A DNA stretch of 50,626 nt from Leishmania donovani (taxonomy: Eukaryota > Euglenozoa > Kinetoplastea > Trypanosomatida > Trypanosomatidae). The DNA is taken from positions 934,276 to 984,901 of the forward strand of contig NC_018254.1 of assembly GCF_000227135.1 (NCBI RefSeq). Reading direction: 5' to 3'. Both the position numbers and the translations under genes were made by a program. The notes below the pieces were generated by a model that searched no databases, was not told where the DNA came from, and was given only the letters and a program-made list of their open reading frames with translations. Within the stretch, counting starts at the first letter, position 1. The number at the start of each line of letters is the position of its first letter. Of the stretch, positions 1 to 9,061 are shown in pieces.

Positions 1-889
1 CTCAAAGACAGTGTACGCCAGTCCAACGATTTCATCTTAGTTTGCGGGGCGTGGGTGAAGCGGGGGTGGGTGGTCGTGGGGCTGCTTGGTGGGCAGCAGG
101 GTGTGTGTTGCGTTTCGTGGGTCTTTGCCCGTTGCTGTGTTTCATGGCCTTGTGGGGCAGGTGGGTTACTGTAAAGATTGTTGTGGCGGTTGGTTGGGTC
201 CGTGCGTTGTGGCGCCCTTTGCGGGCTCGGCGTTGGGTGGCTTATGGCGGTGGCTGCGGGCTTTTTTGGTTGCGCGTTCTGGGTGGGGGGGGGGGCGTTT
301 TTTGGGGCGGTGGTGTCGGGCGGGGCTCGCGGCGGTTGGGGGGGGGGTTCCGCGGATAACCGCTGGCGGCCGCCGTCCTCTGAGGCGGAGGTGAAAAGGC
401 CCTTGCCCGGGTGGCCAGGGGGGTGGTTTGCGAAGGGGGAAGCGGGCTGGCGGAATTTTCGGCCCTTTTTCGTGCACCGTCTGGCTCGCTTTCGGAATGT
501 CGTGTGTGTGAGTGTGCGGCTTGGGGGAGCAGATCCCCGCACGGATGGCACCGTTCGTACGTCATGGGGGGGGGGCGGTGCCGTCAGAGTTTTATGTGGT
601 GAAGTAGCGGCTCGCCTTGCGTGACCGTTCTTGTCGACGCTCTTTGGGAGGATCTCGAGTGTGATGCTGGGCCGTTTGGCGCGCGTGGCGCCACGGGGGA
701 AGGCAATAGAATCCACCTTTGCACCTTCATCGAGCAAGGGCGTCCGTGCGAAAAGAAAAACAAGTGTGTCTGTCATTCCCACTCTTGGATCATTTGAGCG
801 CAACTTTTCGGCGCTGTTTGTCCTTCTTTTCTTCTTTCCTCCTCTCTCTTTAAGAAACCGAACCCCTGCCGCGCGTAGCAGTTCCTTCA
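1..889 (+). promoter_or_regulatory. GT-rich, G-tract-rich region upstream of first gene; candidate transcription start region
   Basis: No convincing gene is present here. From about 40 to 610 the + strand is dominated by G and T, with long G runs at 285-295, 338-347 and 566-575. The rest of the window's spacers are mostly pyrimidine-rich. From about 760 the composition shifts towards the usual leader type, ending in a pyrimidine tract before the gene at 890. In trypanosomes GT-rich, G-tract DNA upstream of a transcription unit has been linked to RNA polymerase II initiation and H2A.Z deposition. Reading this as the start of the + strand unit is inference. An alternative is that it is the reverse side of a spacer belonging to a minus-strand unit lying to the left. 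Confidence 0.4.
821..854 (+). promoter_or_regulatory. Polypyrimidine tract and AG: trans-splice acceptor of the GH32 gene
   Basis: An uninterrupted pyrimidine run (821-851) is followed at once by an AG at 853-854, the first AG after the tract. The ATG at 890 lies 35 bases downstream. This is the standard layout for spliced-leader addition in trypanosomatids and supports 890 as the start codon. Confidence 0.7.
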
Positions 890-2359
890 ATGTCGCACGA
901 ACAGCGGATTGAAGAGGCGAACAACGCCGTGCTGGCGATCCGCAAAAGTGTCGACAAGGAGTTTTACCCGCACTATCACATTGCCCCTTATGCCCGCTCC
1001 ATGAGTGCGCCATGTGGCATGATCTACTTTAAGGGTCTCTATCACGTCTTTTATCAGCATCAACCATTTGCCGAAGAGTCGGGCCCGATGCACTGGGGTC
1101 ATTCCACGAGCGAGAATATGATTCACTGGCGGCACCACCCCATCGCGCTCGCACCCGGAGAGGACTGGGACCGCGATGGCTGCTTCTGTGGCAGCTCGGT
1201 CGCGTACGATGATCGACTCTATGTATTTTACACTGGCCACCATTGGCTCACTGATATTGCTGATGATAGCCAAATATATCAGGTTCAATGCCTGGCTATC
1301 AGCGAAAACGGGTTTAACTTTGAGAAGCGAGGCATCGTAGTAAAGCCGCCAGCCGGCTTCTCCCATTTCCGGGACCCGTACGTGTGGTTTCAGGATGGGC
1401 GGTGGTGGATGGTGTGCGGCGGTCGCGACTCCAAGGACCAGGGCCAACTTCTCCTGTACAGCACCGATGACCTGGAGGATTGGGATGACAGCACATTCAT
1501 GGTTCTATCCAAGTCGGAGGACCGTAATGTGTACATGTGGGAGCACCCTTGCTTTTTCCCTCTGCAGCGTCACCAGATGCTCATGTTCTCGCCGCAAGGT
1601 ATGCAACATGAAGATTACATGTTCCGCAACCGGTACCAAACAGGGCTTCTGATGGGTCTGTGGAGACCGAACGCGACCTTTAGCGTCACCTCCGCGTTCA
1701 AGAAGCTGGACCTCGGCCACGACTTTTACGGCGCTCAGACCTTCCTAACGCGCGACGGCCGGCGTGTGTTCATTGGCTGGCTGGACATGTGGGACACGAA
1801 CATGCCCACAAAGCAGCACCATTGGACCGGCATGCTCTCTCTGCCTCGCGTCCTCCTTGTCGACGAAGCTACTGGCAGAATTCGTACACCCCCCATCAAG
1901 GAGCTGGAGAGTATACGTGGCAACCACCAATACCTACCGCGGCAGACTGTGCGCGACAATTCGCAGGTTCGGTTACTATTCGACTGCACGTCTTACGAGG
2001 TACGCGTGCTGTTTGACATGGAAAAAAGCACGGCGGAAAAGTACGGCCTGTGGCTCGGTAGAGGCCTAGAGATCTACGTCGATGAGCAAAGCAAGCGTCT
2101 CGTGGTAAACCGCCACTACCCCAACTACGGCATTAGCGGATACCGCAGCTACGCGCTGCCGGCGCAGGCTCTTCTGCTAGTGCACGCGTACTTTGACATG
2201 TCTAGCGTAGAAGTCTTTGTGAACGAAGGCGAGGCCGTGCTGAGTACCCGCATTTATCCGGCGCGCAAGGATCGGACGCTTTCTCTCTTTGCAGCCAATG
2301 GTACCGCCCACATCACGCGAGGTGATATTTGGGCGCTGAACCAGTCAGTTATGCAGTAG
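890..2359 (+). CDS. GH32 beta-fructofuranosidase-like protein, catalytic nucleophile replaced
   Basis: This 489-residue protein has the fold signatures of glycoside hydrolase family 32 (invertases, fructanases). The order matches the family: an MHWGH box at 67-71, FYTG near 113, the RDP motif at 161-163 (transition-state stabiliser), the WEHP segment with Glu218 where the acid/base Glu sits, FYGAQTF, and an IGW...LSLPR block, followed by a C-terminal beta-sandwich-like half. The first motif, normally NDPNG with the Asp nucleophile, reads SAPCG at 39-43, so Ala40 occupies the nucleophile position. There is no signal peptide, unlike secreted invertases, which suggests a cytosolic protein. By family logic it should not hydrolyse sucrose in the usual way; a binding, regulatory or altered catalytic role is possible. 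The start at 890 follows a clear splice acceptor. Family assignment is firm, function is not. Confidence 0.9.
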   Translation: MSHEQRIEEANNAVLAIRKSVDKEFYPHYHIAPYARSMSAPCGMIYFKGLYHVFYQHQPFAEESGPMHWGHSTSENMIHWRHHPIALAPGEDWDRDGCFCGSSVAYDDRLYVFYTGHHWLTDIADDSQIYQVQCLAISENGFNFEKRGIVVKPPAGFSHFRDPYVWFQDGRWWMVCGGRDSKDQGQLLLYSTDDLEDWDDSTFMVLSKSEDRNVYMWEHPCFFPLQRHQMLMFSPQGMQHEDYMFRNRYQTGLLMGLWRPNATFSVTSAFKKLDLGHDFYGAQTFLTRDGRRVFIGWLDMWDTNMPTKQHHWTGMLSLPRVLLVDEATGRIRTPPIKELESIRGNHQYLPRQTVRDNSQVRLLFDCTSYEVRVLFDMEKSTAEKYGLWLGRGLEIYVDEQSKRLVVNRHYPNYGISGYRSYALPAQALLLVHAYFDMSSVEVFVNEGEAVLSTRIYPARKDRTLSLFAANGTAHITRGDIWALNQSVMQ

Positions 2360-3167
2360 TTGTTCTTCGAGTAATTTCAACCTGACAGCGACGTAGAAAC
2401 GGTAGGAAATATATAAAACAATGGAAAGTGAGGACTCTGAAGCGAGACGAGGCCAAATGTTTTTTTTTTTTGGTTCTAGTATATGTACATCTATCAGGTG
2501 CTGTCAACGAATGATGGGAACTACCACATAAGTAGGGCAAAACCGTTTCTTGGACTAGGCTGGCAGCGTCGAATTTCCTTGCTTTCGCTTTTTTCTTTCG
2601 TTTCACGCCGCCTCATCTGTGATGCTTATAGACGCACCCATATCACATTATTATTATTTTCTGCGTTACGTTTTCACTTTTGTTGCTATCATCTGACATG
2701 ACACATGTGAAGCATATAGGCGACAAAAGAAGCGAAAAATAAGCTTGCGCGCGCGCTGCTTTGTCTTTTGCATTTTTTTGTTTTCCAATTCTTCCTATGG
2801 CTTTGCGACGGGCCGCCGTTCTCTGACGCGTGCTTTGCCCCTCTGTTTTGCTTGCGTGTCTCCCTCGTTTTCCCTCTACCAAAGGCTCTTTGTAAGATTT
2901 GCTGATCAGCTTCGAAAGCAAAAATACACATAGAAGGACAAAAAAGAGTAACCGTCGCCGTTTGACCGTTTCGAAAGTCACCTGATGGGCAGTCACCAAT
3001 TTGCACCGCTTCGTTCAGCAAGTAGCGGCGTCGAGAATCGCCCCGATGCAAGTTTGCTACTCATTAGCATCTTCCTCAACCCAACTCTATCTGTTGCTCT
3101 GCAGTTTTTTTTTTTTGCATCTGCTCCTCTTTCTCACACTCCACACATTTGTTTTGGGGCTTTAGCG
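2360..3167. other. Spacer: 3'UTR of GH32 gene and leader of SNARE gene
   Basis: No gene seen. It holds a T12 run at 2460-2471, an AT-rich patch near 2640-2660, and at the right end the T-run and splice acceptor of the next gene. Short open frames here have no recognisable features. Confidence 0.6.
3105..3165 (+). promoter_or_regulatory. T12 tract, pyrimidine-rich stretch and AG: trans-splice acceptor of the SNARE gene
   Basis: A T12 run (3105-3116) and further pyrimidine-rich DNA lead to an AG at 3164-3165, two bases before the ATG at 3168. This very short leader decides the start: the upstream in-frame ATG at 2985 would lie outside the mature mRNA. Confidence 0.7.
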
Positions 3168-3830
3168 ATGCCTATAAGTAGCTCCCTGGTGGCCTTTGAG
3201 CGGGTCATCATCGCGGAGGAGAGCGTCTCGCCGTCTTTAGCGCCGGCGCTGCAAAAGATGCTGGGCCTGCTTCCTCGCCACGACGCGAAGGTGAGCTATC
3301 AGCTCGAGCAGGACGTGTTTCACTTCTTCATCGAGAACGACATTGTTTACGCCTGCACCACCTCGGGTCACTACGAGAACCGCATCGTCTTTGGTTTTCT
3401 CCTCCACATCAAGGATGCATTCAAGACATCCTTCGCCGGCAGAGCTGACCGCTATCCACACCACGCTGACCTGACTCCCGAAAACTGCCACGGCTTTTCT
3501 TCTACTCTAGCCTCCTCCCGCAAAACGTTTAACGAGAGCCCTCAAGAGGATAAGGTTTGCCGAATCAAGGAGCAGCTGAACGCAACGCGCGAGGTGATGC
3601 TCCAGAACCTGGATAGTATTATCGAACGTGGCGACCGCATCGACACTTTGTGCGACCGCGCCGAACTCCTGCGCGACGAGGCGCAATGCTTCCACTCTAA
3701 CGCACGCTCTCTCAAGCATGCCGTTTTGATGCACAAAATTAATATCATCATCGGTGTCGTTATCTTTCTTGCCATTCTTGCCCTCATCATCACGTTTAGC
3801 GTCTGCGGCATTGACTTTAAGAAATGCTAG
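3168..3830 (+). CDS. Longin-type R-SNARE, VAMP7-like
   Basis: This 220-residue tail-anchored SNARE would act in vesicle fusion in the endosomal/secretory system by pairing with Q-SNAREs. Residues 1 to about 110 have the length and pattern of a longin domain. The SNARE helix spans about 131-190, with Arg154 in the IIERGDRI stretch at the zero-layer position, which makes it an R-SNARE. Residues 191-212 are a single hydrophobic membrane anchor (INIIIGVVIFLAILALIITF), followed by a short tail ending in Cys. The length is typical of VAMP7/YKT6-size longins, and the transmembrane anchor excludes YKT6. The frame is open further upstream, but the splice acceptor just before 3168 supports this start. 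Which compartment it serves cannot be read from sequence. Confidence 0.88.
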   Translation: MPISSSLVAFERVIIAEESVSPSLAPALQKMLGLLPRHDAKVSYQLEQDVFHFFIENDIVYACTTSGHYENRIVFGFLLHIKDAFKTSFAGRADRYPHHADLTPENCHGFSSTLASSRKTFNESPQEDKVCRIKEQLNATREVMLQNLDSIIERGDRIDTLCDRAELLRDEAQCFHSNARSLKHAVLMHKINIIIGVVIFLAILALIITFSVCGIDFKKC

Positions 3831-4240
3831 CTAGATGCATTTTTTTTTGTGAGCGGCTTTTCCCTATGCGACATGTACATGGCGCGGTGCTTTTTTTTGC
3901 CTTTGCTTCTCTCTCTACTTCCTTGCTGCTCACTTGGAGTTCGCTCTCCCTTTCTCTCTTTCCGATATCTCGTCATGGTCCCTTCTGCTTTTCTCTATTG
4001 CCTAGGGCTCGATTAGAAACAAAGGCAAATGAAAAGGATTTTTCGGCTAAATCTACCGATGCCGGCAAAAGTGGATCTTGATGTCGCATTCCTGCGCTTC
4101 TCTTTCTCTCCGCTTTCGCTTCCACTTCCACTTTCCCCTCCTCTTCTCTCTCTTCGCAACTCTTTCGAACGATTCTTCACTTCACAGCACATTGCTGCCC
4201 TTGTCTGACTCTTCCAAGCACTTTCTACGCGCTAATTATC
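3831..4240. other. Spacer, pyrimidine-rich
   Basis: No gene seen. It is strongly C/T-rich, with short T runs just after the SNARE stop and a pyrimidine tract ending in AG near 4217, which is the probable acceptor for the next gene. Confidence 0.6.
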
Positions 4241-5395
4241 ATGCCTTCCGCAGCGACGCTCTCGATCGACGCGCACAAGTGGACTGAGACGATCGAGGCG
4301 GCAGGCACTGACTGCCTCTGCTCTGCTGTCTCTGCGAAGAACGTTACCCATGTCCTGTCGACCGCCACGGTACGAGCGCCGCAGAAGCATCTTTGCGCCG
4401 CGGTGAGCAACTTTGTGCCAGCGATGCTAGAGAACCTTCACGGCGTCTCGATCTTGACAGCGCTGGTGCGCTATGGCACCACGGCGACCGTTGAGCAAAT
4501 TGCCAGCAAACTCAGTGCAGCGGACGAGGGCGTATGGTCGTTCATGGCTGCTCCAAAGAAGGAGCTGACCAAATGCCTGTCGCACCTGCTTGAGCGGATG
4601 GTGTACCGGGAGGACTGCACCGGCGAGTCCTACAACGCACTTTTGGGCCGGCTGAAGGCTGTCAAGAAGCAGTCGCTGATGACCTCTTCCTTTACACTGC
4701 CCGCCGCTGCTCGCCTCGCGCTGGTGGATGACGCATTCGCTACAGGGCTCCTGTCCTCGAGTGAAGCGCAGAAGGCGTTGGGCAAGTCGTGTCAGCACGC
4801 CGCCACCGCCGCAGCCGCGGAGGAGTTTTGCCGCATACTATTTGAGAGGCCAAAGGACAACGCGGCCGGTGACTTTGTTTGGAAAGCTCTGGCGGCTAGC
4901 ATGAAGGCAGACGCCAAGGCGCACCCACGCGAGGCCATTCTCGCCCTCCTCGCGGCGCACGGACCCGTGCCGCTGGTGAACAAGATGGCCGACGCGATGG
5001 CACAGTGGTCGACGGTGCGCGAACTGTGCACCCGTGACTCTTACGCGCACATTGTCGCCCGCCTGCTGGAGCGCTGCGACGACGAGAGGGCCGGCAACAG
5101 GTTGGTCGCTGCCGTCATCATGCAAGAGGCGGACGTGACAGAGCGGGTGGGCGCGCGCAAGGCGGCCCAGCACCATCTCCTGGCAGTGCTCGCAGCGAAG
5201 TCCAGCTACGCGCAGACCCTAGAGAAGCGTCTTGGTACCTCGCAGACGAAGCGCCTGGCGGCGGCGAAGGTACGCTTCGCAAACGCCACGCAGTCGAAGG
5301 CGACCACGACGCAGCAGGCGATCCTCGAGAAGCTGAAGAAGCTACACAGCACCACCACTTCCTCCGTCGCCGGGACGAAGCGCGCGCGTGAGTGA
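4241..5395 (+). CDS. Conserved-type helical-repeat protein, possibly PUF/ARM-like, unrecognised
   Basis: I do not recognise this 384-residue protein with certainty. It is almost entirely predicted-helical, with Ala/Leu-rich amphipathic stretches about 35-40 residues apart, the look of an ARM/HEAT or PUF-type solenoid. The stretch HGVSILTALVRYGT near 67-80 resembles the helix pattern of PUF6/PUM3-type nucleolar proteins. The C terminus is Lys/Arg-rich (GTKRARE) and could be a nuclear signal. There is no signal peptide or membrane segment. A nucleolar RNA-binding role would be a guess resting on these weak points. The start ATG follows a short pyrimidine tract and AG near 4217, and no other in-frame ATG lies close upstream. 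Confidence 0.7.
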   Translation: MPSAATLSIDAHKWTETIEAAGTDCLCSAVSAKNVTHVLSTATVRAPQKHLCAAVSNFVPAMLENLHGVSILTALVRYGTTATVEQIASKLSAADEGVWSFMAAPKKELTKCLSHLLERMVYREDCTGESYNALLGRLKAVKKQSLMTSSFTLPAAARLALVDDAFATGLLSSSEAQKALGKSCQHAATAAAAEEFCRILFERPKDNAAGDFVWKALAASMKADAKAHPREAILALLAAHGPVPLVNKMADAMAQWSTVRELCTRDSYAHIVARLLERCDDERAGNRLVAAVIMQEADVTERVGARKAAQHHLLAVLAAKSSYAQTLEKRLGTSQTKRLAAAKVRFANATQSKATTTQQAILEKLKKLHSTTTSSVAGTKRARE

Positions 5396-5860
5396 CTTCT
5401 GCGCGAAGTGACGGGAGGGAGTGGCGACGGAACCATTGTAGTTATTCGATGACCGTTTGTGGTTTCTTTTTTTCGATAAGGTATGCCGATTCCATTAATG
5501 CGCGCCTCCCGCATCCTTCCCCTCCGTGTGCAGAGCGCCTCTTAAGATTTCGGCAGCACGCCGAAAACAAAACATAGGCAGCGACATGCGTACAAACAAA
5601 CGGAAGCCTCAGGCCGTGCGCGGCGTGGCAAGACGAAAGAAGACGAAACAAAAACAGGGCGGCGTGCTGGTGCAGCTGCATTAGTGTGTGTGCGCGCGCG
5701 CCCGTGTACGTTCTCCCCTCCACTTCCCGCATCGCCTTCCCACGACTCTTCTCTCCCTTTTCTTTTCGTTTCTGTCGTTCCGCTCACTGCGCATGAGTGT
5801 GTGTGGCCGTACAAGTGCGGGCGCTTCCGTGCTAGCCTCTCCTTCCGCTCGCCCTGCACC
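5396..5860. other. Spacer
   Basis: No gene seen. It contains a GT/GC alternating patch around 5684-5702 and a C/T-rich stretch from about 5711 to 5860 that serves as the leader of the next gene. Confidence 0.55.
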
Positions 5861-6322
5861 ATGAAGCGCTTGCAGCCGGTGTGCCCGGCGGCGGTGGTGC
5901 CGGGCTGCGGGGCAGCGATGCAGTACAGTCGTCGCTGGAATCTGCTGGAGCACCGTACGAAGGGGTCCCCGTACATGAAGCACCTCGACCTCTACGCCCG
6001 CCGCGACCCCCAGCTTGCCCCATATCTGCTGAGGGAGGTGGACATCGAGTACAAGCGCAAATGCCGCAAAGTCTCTTTCCTAGTGTGGGTCGTCGTCTTC
6101 ACCGTGGCCGTTGCGTGGCAGACCCGAATGCAGGGGGAGACGCTGCACTACATGCGCTTGTACGCCTCCTACGTCCGCGCCGAGCAGGATGCGAGGGACG
6201 AAGACAACATCAAGCGACGCAAGGCGTTCGTGGGCGTCATGAACGTTGTGAAGGACGCCTTTGACCGCGATCAACGCTGGACCGCCGCTGATGAGGCGAA
6301 GGCGCTAAAGGAGCTGCGGTGA
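5861..6322 (+). CDS. Small single-pass membrane protein, function unknown
   Basis: This 153-residue protein has a Cys/Pro/Gly-containing N terminus, a basic and aromatic middle, and one clear hydrophobic segment at about 72-86 (SFLVWVVVFTVAVAW) flanked by a basic run (KRKCRK) on its N side. A charged, helical, acidic/basic tail of about 65 residues follows. Small proteins of this layout are common in the trypanosomatid mitochondrial inner membrane, but no motif proves that here. The chosen ATG (5861) follows a C/T-rich leader. A second in-frame Met at 5918 could be the true start and would give 134 residues. I do not recognise the family. Confidence 0.65.
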   Translation: MKRLQPVCPAAVVPGCGAAMQYSRRWNLLEHRTKGSPYMKHLDLYARRDPQLAPYLLREVDIEYKRKCRKVSFLVWVVVFTVAVAWQTRMQGETLHYMRLYASYVRAEQDARDEDNIKRRKAFVGVMNVVKDAFDRDQRWTAADEAKALKELR

Positions 6323-6655
6323 AGGAGCTGCAGGTGTGTCTGTGTGCCGGCCTTCACAGTTCGTCCCCTTTTTTTCCTGTTCTAAATCCAGTCGCGAATA
6401 AAAAAGGCAAAAGTGAGATCGACTCTCCCTCCCTCCCTATTGTGAGCGGGATGGTGCCCCTCCCCTTCCCTTGCGTTTCTTGAATTCCTCTCCTGTGGTG
6501 GTTCTGCTGTTATTCTTCGAGACAGAGGGGACTGATGAGCAGCCATGTGATTGTTGCCCCTCCCTGTCCACTCTCTTCCTCCCTCCTCACTGCCGCATGT
6601 TGGGTGCATGATATCTTATTCTTTCAAGTACCTCTCTCTCTTAGCCGTCCACACG
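6323..6655. other. Spacer with splice acceptor
   Basis: No gene seen. A C/T-rich region (6550-6600) and a second tract at 6631-6642 end in AG at 6643-6644, twelve bases before the next ATG. Confidence 0.55.
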
Positions 6656-6997
6656 ATGCTGTATACTATTACACTCGCGCTGATCACATTCGCCTCCACC
6701 TTCATGGTAGCGGACACAGTGGCGAACATATGGCAGCTGCTGAATAGCGGACGTGTCGCCCTCATCTCCTATAGCGTCTGGATGGCCGCCCTCACGCTGA
6801 CAGTATTGGGCGCGGACTGGCTGACGACACTCGGCTTTGTGCACGCGTTGATCTTCGTCGCATGCTGGTGGCTTGTCCGCGATGGGGATAATCCCGCGCA
6901 TTCATCCCCCAGTCGCGACGACTACGTGCGCTTCCCTGTGACGGTCTACGTGCCTGCCTTCGTGGTGCTGTACTTCCTTCAGGGTTGGCTGCAGTGA
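6656..6997 (+). CDS. Small polytopic membrane protein, function unknown
   Basis: This 113-residue protein is very hydrophobic. It has an N-terminal hydrophobic helix (about 3-22), two further helices in the 40-74 stretch with several Trp residues, a short hydrophilic loop (about 75-90, rich in Ser, Asp and Arg), and a last hydrophobic helix (about 92-110) ending in GWLQ. Four membrane passes is the simplest reading. The start follows an AG acceptor 11 bases upstream. In-frame ATGs further up (6551, 6608) lie before that acceptor and are less likely. No family signature is recognised, and a role in an organelle or ER membrane is only a possibility. Confidence 0.6.
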   Translation: MLYTITLALITFASTFMVADTVANIWQLLNSGRVALISYSVWMAALTLTVLGADWLTTLGFVHALIFVACWWLVRDGDNPAHSSPSRDDYVRFPVTVYVPAFVVLYFLQGWLQ

Positions 6998-7591
6998 CCA
7001 TGGCGGCTGACGATACCACGTAGACACAGAAGGATAAAAAAGGAAGCGTTCTTGCTGGCGTGTCTGCCTGATCGTGTGTGTGCATGGGTGACACTGTGCA
7101 CGTGTGTGTGTGTGTAGCCCTCTGCACATGACAGAGGTGTCTAGTGGTCGGGGTGCGCAAGGTTTTGCAGCTGGAAGCCGGCGAATTTGAAGTCTCCTTG
7201 CTTTCTCGTTCTCCACTCATACCCACAGTAAAGCGGGTTGAAACTACGAAAACGCATAGCACATATAACTGCCTTCATCGTGTGCCTCTCCGTCTCTTTC
7301 TCTCTCCTTACCCGTGCTTATGTGTGTGTGTGTGTGCGTCTGCACACACGGGAGCCTCTCCGCGTCTCCATTCTCTTCCTGCGGTGCGAATGGGAGCAGC
7401 GATAGACATCCCCGCCCGGCCACTCCTTCCTTTCGGCTTCCTCCCTTTCCGCTGCCCTGCCCTCGACAGCATGCCCAGAGCACTCATCAGCCGTCCTCCG
7501 TACAGCATCATCACCTACTACACACAAACCATAGAAATTCAGCTTGATCACTCGCGCCCTTTCTCCACACACCCCCACTGAGTTGTTGAAG
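6998..7591. other. Spacer with GT repeats
   Basis: No gene seen. Short GT repeats occur near 7074-7115 and 7321-7338. Short open frames on either strand here are repeat-driven. Confidence 0.55.
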
Positions 7592-9061
7592 ATGGACCGA
7601 AGCGTGGCGGAGGCCATCCGGCAGCAGTCCGACGATCTGCGGGATGAGCTCAAGGAGCTGGAGCAGTGGGAAGACGCCATGCAGGCGCGGGAGATGGCCA
7701 AGACACAGCGCAAGGTGCCTTGGCCAACCAGCGCAGCCGCAGCCGAGCCACCCATTCGAGGAACGGTGCCGTCTCTGAAGGAGGCGATACGGCAGCAGCA
7801 GCAACAGGCGCGGGCAGCTGGCGCCAGTGGCGATGCCGCTGCTGAAGCTATGGCAGACCCGATTCAGCGAGCCAAAGACAAGGGCAACGCACTTTTCCAG
7901 AGCGGCCATTTGCAGGAGGCGGTGGCGGCCTACACCGTCGGCATCGACCTCGACCCAGCCAGCGCTACGACACACGTCCTGTACGCGAACCGGGCCATGT
8001 GCTACCTCAAGCTGGGCCAGTGGACGGCTGCAGAGAAGGATGCGACGACGTGCGTGCACATGAACACCGGGTATGCCAAGGCGTACTACCGACGCGCCGT
8101 GGCGCGCAAGCAGCTCGGCAAGCTGCGCGAGGCTCGCGCAGATCTTGAGGCGGTGCTCGCCCTCGCTCCCAAGGACGTCAGCGCTCAGCAGGAGATGGAA
8201 AGCGTGACGAAGGCGCTGCAGGCGAAGCGAGCCGCGGCGTCGCAGGCCACCACCACCACCGCTGCTACTACTAAGAAGAAGCGAATCGTTATCGAGGAGG
8301 TCGACAGCGAAGGCGATGAAGCGGCGGCCGAGGCACCAGCGATGTCGGCCTCCCAGTTGCCAACGGAGGAGGACCTGCATCAGGCCTGCATCGAGGAGGA
8401 CATGCGCAGGCTGGCGGCGGCGCGAAAGGCGAACGAGGAGCAGGTGCGACAGGAGTCACAGCGCGAGGCCGCTGCGCAGGCCAAGCGGCAGCGTCGCCAT
8501 GAGCGCGTGGAGATTATTGAGGAGGAGGAGCACTCCCCCACAGAGGAAAAGAAGACGGCACCCTCGCCTGCCACATCTGCCCCCGCGGTGGAGCAGACGC
8601 CACCGCTGCCGACGTCATCTCCTCCAGCCTCCTCGTCGTCCTCATCCACATCCGCCGCCACACGCCCACGCGCACGCCCTCCCATCGCCAAGGAGAGCCT
8701 CACCACACCCAAGTCCTTTAGTGAATTCGAGCGGCGCTTTCGCGAGCTGGTCCAGCAGCCGGAACTGCGCGACCATTACGTGCGGCTGCTCGACCCCACC
8801 ACCATGGCGAAGCTCTTTGGCAGCAATATGTCGCCCGAGATGCTTCTCGGCATCCTGCAAGCCATCAAGACCTTCAACGCCACGACTGCCCTGCAGTACG
8901 CCAAAGGGCTGTGCCAGGTGAGTCGCGTAGAGGACGTGGCTCTCTTTTTCGATGCACAAGAGAAAGCAGTCGTGCAAGATGTGCTGGACCTCCTACGCTC
9001 AGCCCCTGGCACTCCAGCCAAGGATATCCAACAGATCGAACGCAAACTGAAGCCCTTGTAG
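7592..9061 (+). CDS. RPAP3: RPAP3-like TPR co-chaperone (R2TP complex)
   Basis: This 489-residue protein matches the RPAP3/SPAG1 family. RPAP3 links HSP90/HSP70 to the RUVBL1/2-PIH1 machinery that assembles RNA polymerases, snoRNPs and, in ciliated cells, axonemal dyneins. Residues 5-40 (DDLRDELKELEQWEDAM) resemble the short RPAP3 N-terminal motif. A three-repeat TPR clamp follows at about 92-195. Next is a charged low-complexity linker rich in Ala, Glu and Ser (about 205-365). A C-terminal domain (about 370-489, starting PKSFSEFERRFRELVQ) matches the RPAP3_C domain that binds RUVBL proteins. Human RPAP3 has two TPR domains; this has one, as in some SPAG1-type or protist members. The start at 7592 precedes the conserved N-terminal motif; the frame is open to 7544 without added conservation. 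Confidence 0.85.
   Translation: MDRSVAEAIRQQSDDLRDELKELEQWEDAMQAREMAKTQRKVPWPTSAAAAEPPIRGTVPSLKEAIRQQQQQARAAGASGDAAAEAMADPIQRAKDKGNALFQSGHLQEAVAAYTVGIDLDPASATTHVLYANRAMCYLKLGQWTAAEKDATTCVHMNTGYAKAYYRRAVARKQLGKLREARADLEAVLALAPKDVSAQQEMESVTKALQAKRAAASQATTTTAATTKKKRIVIEEVDSEGDEAAAEAPAMSASQLPTEEDLHQACIEEDMRRLAAARKANEEQVRQESQREAAAQAKRQRRHERVEIIEEEEHSPTEEKKTAPSPATSAPAVEQTPPLPTSSPPASSSSSSTSAATRPRARPPIAKESLTTPKSFSEFERRFRELVQQPELRDHYVRLLDPTTMAKLFGSNMSPEMLLGILQAIKTFNATTALQYAKGLCQVSRVEDVALFFDAQEKAVVQDVLDLLRSAPGTPAKDIQQIERKLKPL

Noticed and set aside
42..624. Overlapping open frames in the G-rich left edge, both strands
   Set aside because: They encode Gly/Trp/Arg or Pro/Arg runs set by G-tracts, several overlap in different frames, and none has a splice-acceptor context.
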